64,000 nucleotides of DNA from Amia ocellicauda (taxonomy: Eukaryota > Chordata > Actinopteri > Amiiformes > Amiidae), in assembly GCF_036373705.1 (NCBI RefSeq), contig NC_089864.1:4920001-4984000 (forward strand). Reading direction: 5' to 3'. Of this stretch, positions 58,931 through 64,000 are shown piece by piece; within the stretch, counting starts at the first letter, position 1, and the number at the start of each line of letters is the position of its first letter. The notes under the pieces were generated by a model, which was given only the letters and a program-made list of their open reading frames with translations, was not told the origin of the DNA and searched no databases. The position numbers and the translations under genes are program-made.

Positions 58931-61900
58931 ACAAAAGGACCCAGATGCACTTATCCTAGCAGACTCTGAAAGTGCTGAAAGTTTAGCTGCTGCAGTAAGA
59001 ACAGATTATCCTCAATTTCACCTGCGCTCCCTGACTCTGACACCATTATGCACCATGTGATTCCTGTAAGCAGGCCCAAACTCCCCAGGCCGGCCACTCC
59101 TCCCCGGCATCTTGACTGGGACTGTGCAACTTTGTGTTTCTCCCCCTCTATTATCCCCCTTAATCCAGGAGAGATCTCTGCATCATTTCATTATGGCGAG
59201 GAAATTATAGCTGGAGCCGTGAAATGACTGTAATTCAAAAGCTTCCATTTCTGCGTTTTCTTTTTTAACAGTCGGGTGAGCTGGCACTAATGGGCAGGTG
59301 AGAGCCCAAAATAAGGAAACGTGTTAATGCTTGCCTGATGCGAACCGAGAAACACCAACCCGGGCACCGCAGTGAACACAATCCAAATGGTGGGAGGTAC
59401 AAAGCTAAAGTGTGTGCGTTTGTGTGGTGTTGTAGAGACACTGAACTCAACTGCTGGCTGACAATGTTGTGTCGGTGGGTGTGTCATCATGCTATGTTGG
59501 CATCCTCTTCTGACAGTAGAAAGTCACTGCAGAGGGCCCAAGCCCGGTCTTTGTTGTCGTCATCACGAGTAAGGCGCCGTGTTTTATCTGACTTGGCTTT
59601 TTAAACTACTTCAGTCATGCAGAATGTAAGGCGTTCGCCACAAGGCACTGGCAGATTCGCTCTCTACCATCCATAAAAACATGATCAGAAATGTTTTGGT
59701 TATACAGGAGGCACACAAAGAAACTGTTTTAAACAGTTTAAGTGGTTTAAGGAAAAGGATCAGCCAAAAACCCTTCCCTGGTTTAAAAAAACACACCAAA
59801 TACACTGCCAGCACACGCTTCTTTCTTATCAGCATACCTGTAAACTGTTTAAACCTCCCACACCATATGAATAACAAACTTATATGGCACTTTGCCAAAT
59901 TTCCAAATAGACCTCCCTTTAAAGGTCCCGAGCAGTGCTTAAAAAACAAACAAAAAATGTTCAAACAAACAAAACAATATTGTCACTTACTGCTCTACTG
60001 CCTTATCTCTATCAAGATCATATGCAGGTTGTTTGCTATATAGCGCCCTGGAGCCCAACACTTGAAAATGCCAGGTTTATTGTGCAGTTCCTTCTGTGGG
60101 TCTCCGCCCCTTTAACTGCACTGTGAACGGTCCGATGTCACTCAGCACCTGCGACAGACAGGCCTCAGTCCAGGAACCCCGGCCGCTGGACTGCGAATCC
60201 TCGCCCCCTCTCAGCCCTGCACAGGAAGAAGACAGAAGCTCTGTCCGCCTTTTATTCGGCTGAATAAAAGACACGGCCGGCCGTTACAGGAATTCAGGCC
60301 ACAGAGCAGTCAGTCATGGTGTCCTTTTTTTCCCCCGATGTTTTCTCTTCTTATCTGCGGTCCCAGACGCCTGTTAGGGAAGAGTTCAGTCACAGCTCTC
60401 CCAGACTGACTGGTTGGAATCGCCAGTTATTCAATTCCACACAAATGTGGTCCTTTTCTTGTCTTTTCTTCTTTTTGTCTGCTTCTCTCCTTTCTCCCCC
60501 CCTCTCCCTCTCTCTCTCTGGGATTGTCATGGCAACCCCATTGCTCACTCTCTCTTGTCTGAACTCACTCTCTCCAGGGCAGCCATGTCCCTCTTCAAGC
60601 GCGGGGACCAGAACGGCACCATTATATATCCATTAGAGACCAGGGCATCGAATCATTTTAACTTTATTAAAAAGTTGCCGAATCACAAACAACAGGACTT
60701 TCGTTTAAAATCCCCACAACCACAACAGAACCAGACCTTTGCTTACTTACTTGAGTACTGTTGCCTAATGGCCCCACACAGCATTAATATCTCAATAATA
60801 GGCTTCTAATTGTATTCTGGAGTTTTCAATTAGTGTATCTTACTTTCCCTTTCGCGATGTTTGGCATTATTTCTGCACTGAAGTCTTGTTGTAATGAATA
60901 GTAAATGGATTACGCGCACAAGCACTAACACGACCGATCTAATCTGTGACATTCATCGTTTGCCAGATCTTATTGGTGGCGGGGTTAGAACAGCGACTGG
61001 GGATATTGGTGGTGTGATAGTGAGCTGCTTTCTGATGATAGATGACAGAGGGGGGGGGTGATCCAGCTACAGAAGATGGAGTCAGTCAGTGTCAGAGTGA
61101 CTTTAAACTCGCCTCCTGTCTCAACGCGTCCCAGTGACTATCCAACTATATGTGACTTCTGCTACTTCAGTCCAACTCCAATGTGTTTACAGCTCCTCTG
61201 CTCTCTATCAACAGGAATGCTGTCTGAATGGCTATTGATCGAGGGAGGGAGAGGGGGTTGGGTGGTCAGGGATCAGCTGTGAGTTTGTTCAATCAACACC
61301 TCCTGAATTATTGATAGATTAGGAGGGGGGAGGGAGAAAAAGCAAGAGAGAGAACGGAGAGAACAGAGAAAGGAAGGAGGAAGTCAAACGGCTGGCAAGA
61401 CAGCCACTCAGGGGAAGGAATATAAAGCTATGATGGTTCACTGTATCTGGGCACAAACTCTAGCTTTCTATTGAGGGTCGGCTAATTTTAGTGTCACAGT
61501 TTCTAAAGCTGTGATCAAGTCAAATTCCAAACAGGTGGCCAAGAGTTGAGATCATAAATCTGTGACTCAGATGGCATTTACGGTAAAATTAAAACAAAAA
61601 TGCAACGATTGACTGGCTGGAGTTTAAACTGCTGATTTTCTGCGGTATACAAAAATGTGGAGAAGAGTGTTTTTATTTAAAGTCTAGGATGGTTCAATGG
61701 ACAAACAAAAGCCTCACACAACAAAGCCTCACAGAAAACTTGTATTCTTTCCTCTCTCTCTCTTGCCAGGTTTTTTTTTTTTTTTTGGCGCCTGGTCGAT
61801 CAATACAAACCCTTTTTTCCTTCAGTTGTAAGTGTTAATGACCTCAAACGGGGTCACGCCAAGCCCCTTCCAAGGAACACAATGCACATAATCAAATATC

Positions 61901-62976
61901 TATTTCCTACGGCTTGAACTGGAGGAACAGCTTACAGTTCTTGCCCAAAAGTGTTCAAACCCTTTACTGGAAACAATTACTCCTCTGGTTTCAACCTGAC
62001 TTATTAAATAAACACATCTTCTCAGGGTTTATTGCCCGCTGAGAAAACCATCCCGACATTCCCACTGACTAAACCGAGGAGGTGTGAAAAGGGCATTGAA
62101 TTGCGTCGAAACTCAAAACCTCGGAGGAGACGCAGAGAGAGGGGTCTGTCTGTGGTTGAGTAAAGCAACAGCAGGTTCACAGAGATCTAAGAAATATATC
62201 TCACCGACAACAGTCGTTCTGTCCCCCTTTTGCCCCCACTGTATTCTCCAAACCCCTCTTGGACCCGTAGGTGTCATCCTCCTGAATATGAATACAGCGC
62301 CATCACAACACTCCACGTCTCTGGGTTTGAGTATTCGTTCATGAATATTAGTCTCTTCTCATGATCTAGTTTGTAACTGTTTGTTCCCTTGTTTCAGTTG
62401 TAAGTAACGCAAAATCCAACCACCTCAAATGGACACATAAGAGATGGTGATATTTGCCTGCCGTGTCAGTGCAGCGCTCCAGTACAGCGGGGGTTAAGTC
62501 CGCCCGTCCCATGTCTTTGAGGAGCAGTGAGGCGCGAGGCATGTGGCTGGGTTGGCAGGTTTGATCCTGTCAGGAATTCTCCACAGGGGGAGCCCGGGGA
62601 AGCTGGCTGCCGTCCACAGACTGGGCTCCCTCCCTCAGCACGGCCGCACCACCGAGAGACGCTCATTTTCCACAGACCCCAGTGTGGGCGATCCGTGGAC
62701 CCCCAGTAGCCGGAGGAGGAGGAGGGTCCACAGGCTACCCGTGCTCCAGTCACACAAAGACAGCAGCTCTGTGCCTGGGGATTTGGGCGCGGCTGCAAAG
62801 CAGTGTGGATTCCCTCGGTAGCTGCTTTGGCTCTTCTGTAACATGCAGTTTAGGGCGAATGCAACAATGAGGTCCAGCAGGGCAGAGATACCAGCAGGGC
62901 AGAGATATGGACTGAAGAGGCGTGGCGTGTTTTGGAATGAAAAGTGAAAAAAGGAAATGTATCTAATGTCCCTCAA

Positions 62977-63310
62977 GAACAGAGGTTCTCAACCCTGGTC
63001 CTGGGGACCCCCTACCCTGCTGGTTTTTATTCCAACTGAGCTCTCAATTACTTAATTGAACCATTAATTGAACTAGTAATTCCCTAAATCAGAGCCTTTG
63101 AACTGTTTTTAATAGTAGGGGGTTTAAGTTTAAGTATAGATTTGTATAAAGAACTTATTAAAGAACCAATTATTGTATTACACAATTCAAATCAAATCTA
63201 AGCAGATTGTTACTTCAGTTAAGGTTCAATTAAGTAATTGACAGCACAGTTGGAACACAAACCAGAAGGGTAGGGGCTCCTCCAGGACCAGGATGGGGAA
63301 CTTCTGTTCA
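62977..63310. mobile_element. Palindromic MITE, 334 bp
   Basis: The left end reads GAACAGAGGTTCTCAACCC and the right end reverse-complements to GAACAGAAGTTCCCCATCC. Inverted similarity continues for about 60 bp (CTGGTCCTGG, CTACCCT, TTCCAAC) and recurs inside (AATTACTTAATTGAACC against GGTTCAATTAAGTAATT). This is a typical non-autonomous fish DNA transposon; the superfamily cannot be set because no clear TSD is visible. Confidence 0.7.
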
Positions 63311-64000
63311 AGAATATAAATAATAAAAACATAGGCGTCTCTCGTACGATTTGCGGTGTCATCTACAGACAGGCCCTGGGGAGACTGTGATGATATGCAC
63401 AGCAGTGACCTTTACTGGAGATCACAATCAGTTGTATTTGAGATACAACAGATCTATTTAAGTTTAATTCAATTGATTGATCGGTTATAGCCAGATTTAA
63501 TTCAGGGAAGCATCCATCTGTGTGAACTACATGCGTATCTCCCAGGTCACACAACCCGCCATCCCCAATGTCAACTCGATCGAAGGGCAGCGTCTGCCAT
63601 CAGGGACCAAGCATTTGAAAAGACAATCCCATCTCTGTTCATGGTGGTCTGCAACATCTCCAACACTTGTGAGAGTCCAGTTGCCTTAACTGGTGATCAC
63701 ATGTCCGAGTGTTTCCATTAGAAGGTGCCACACTGGGGGGATGAGAAGGTTAGCACACACAATGGCCACCTCTGGTAACATCTGTATGCAGATGTGCTGT
63801 ATTTATATACAGATGGGAGCTGTTAAATTAGATTATCTCTGGGGTCTCGCTGCCTTTGAGATCGAAAGGGTTTACCAATAAAGACCAAAGGAATTATTAT
63901 ACAATTATACAGGCTTGTGTTAAGTTAATTGCGGGGGGGGGGGGGGGGGAAAGGAGTGGCCGGTTAACCACAGTGCACCAGATGTGGATGTGTTGCAGCG
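63311..64000. other. Window end, no gene recognised
   Basis: Unique AT-richer DNA with a 17-G homopolymer at 63,933-63,949. No coding or RNA gene signal seen. Confidence 0.5.

Larger units (their letters stand above)
56870..62976. other. Right-hand region, no gene recognised
   Basis: Apart from the listed repeats nothing with coding resemblance was found. A CTCF-like core (GTGCCCCCTAGAG) is near 57,790. A short segment near 60,575-60,625 (an acceptor-like CTCTCCAG followed by ATGTCCCTCTTCAAGCG) looks exon-like, but no family or donor was identified. Confidence 0.45.

Noticed and set aside
58381..59060. Long His/Thr/Ser-rich and Cys/Val-rich open frames
   Set aside because: They are translations of the CA/CT compound repeat; no start context, splice sites or family resemblance.
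60588..60650. Possible exon with MSLFKRGDQNGT after an acceptor-like CTCTCCAG
   Set aside because: No donor follows and no protein family could be recognised; probably chance.

Overview
This window is vertebrate DNA, most likely from a ray-finned fish. It holds three recognisable loci in the order FLOT1 (+ strand), an IER3 pair (- strand), DDR1 (- strand). FLOT1, IER3 and DDR1 are also neighbours in the human MHC class I region on chromosome 6, so this is probably the fish counterpart of that block. Multi-exon GT-AG genes, very abundant (CT)n and (CA)n microsatellites, CpG-rich promoters and short fish-type MITEs all fit. The species cannot be fixed from the sequence; a non-teleost such as gar or bowfin is a guess only.

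Layout. 1-214: CpG-rich promoter and non-coding exon 1 of FLOT1. 2,986-9,469: twelve FLOT1 coding exons that join to a 427-codon frame, the same length as human flotillin-1. 9,470 to about 11,780: FLOT1 3' flank, meeting the end of IER3 copy A. 12,284-12,930: IER3 copy A (two exons, 156 aa). 18,209-19,525: IER3 copy B (two exons, 175 aa) with a TATA box, an AU-rich 3'UTR and a poly(A) signal. 20.0-20.7 kb: LTR-like fragment. 22,911-23,610: a 20-unit minisatellite. About 25.4-28.4 kb: probable DDR1 3'UTR. 28,380-38,566: eighteen DDR1 coding exons giving a 962-aa discoidin-domain receptor tyrosine kinase with signal peptide, discoidin and discoidin-like domains, one TM helix, an NPAY juxtamembrane exon and a complete kinase domain. 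38.6-56.4 kb: probably the long first intron of DDR1, with a second minisatellite block (46,141-46,633) and small repeats. 56.4-56.9 kb: a CpG-rich promoter-like island with a duplicated octamer/CCAAT module and a strong minus-strand splice donor, a candidate DDR1 5' end. 56.9-64 kb: no gene recognised; MITEs, a 0.5-kb CA/CT compound repeat and a palindromic MITE.

The genes are not an operon. FLOT1 is a lipid-raft scaffold, IER3 an immediate-early stress/survival regulator and DDR1 a collagen receptor kinase. The most unusual observation is that the two IER3 copies share a 270-bp tract, nearly all of exon 2, at 100% identity, while exon 1, introns and flanks are diverged. That points to very recent gene conversion or to an assembly artefact.
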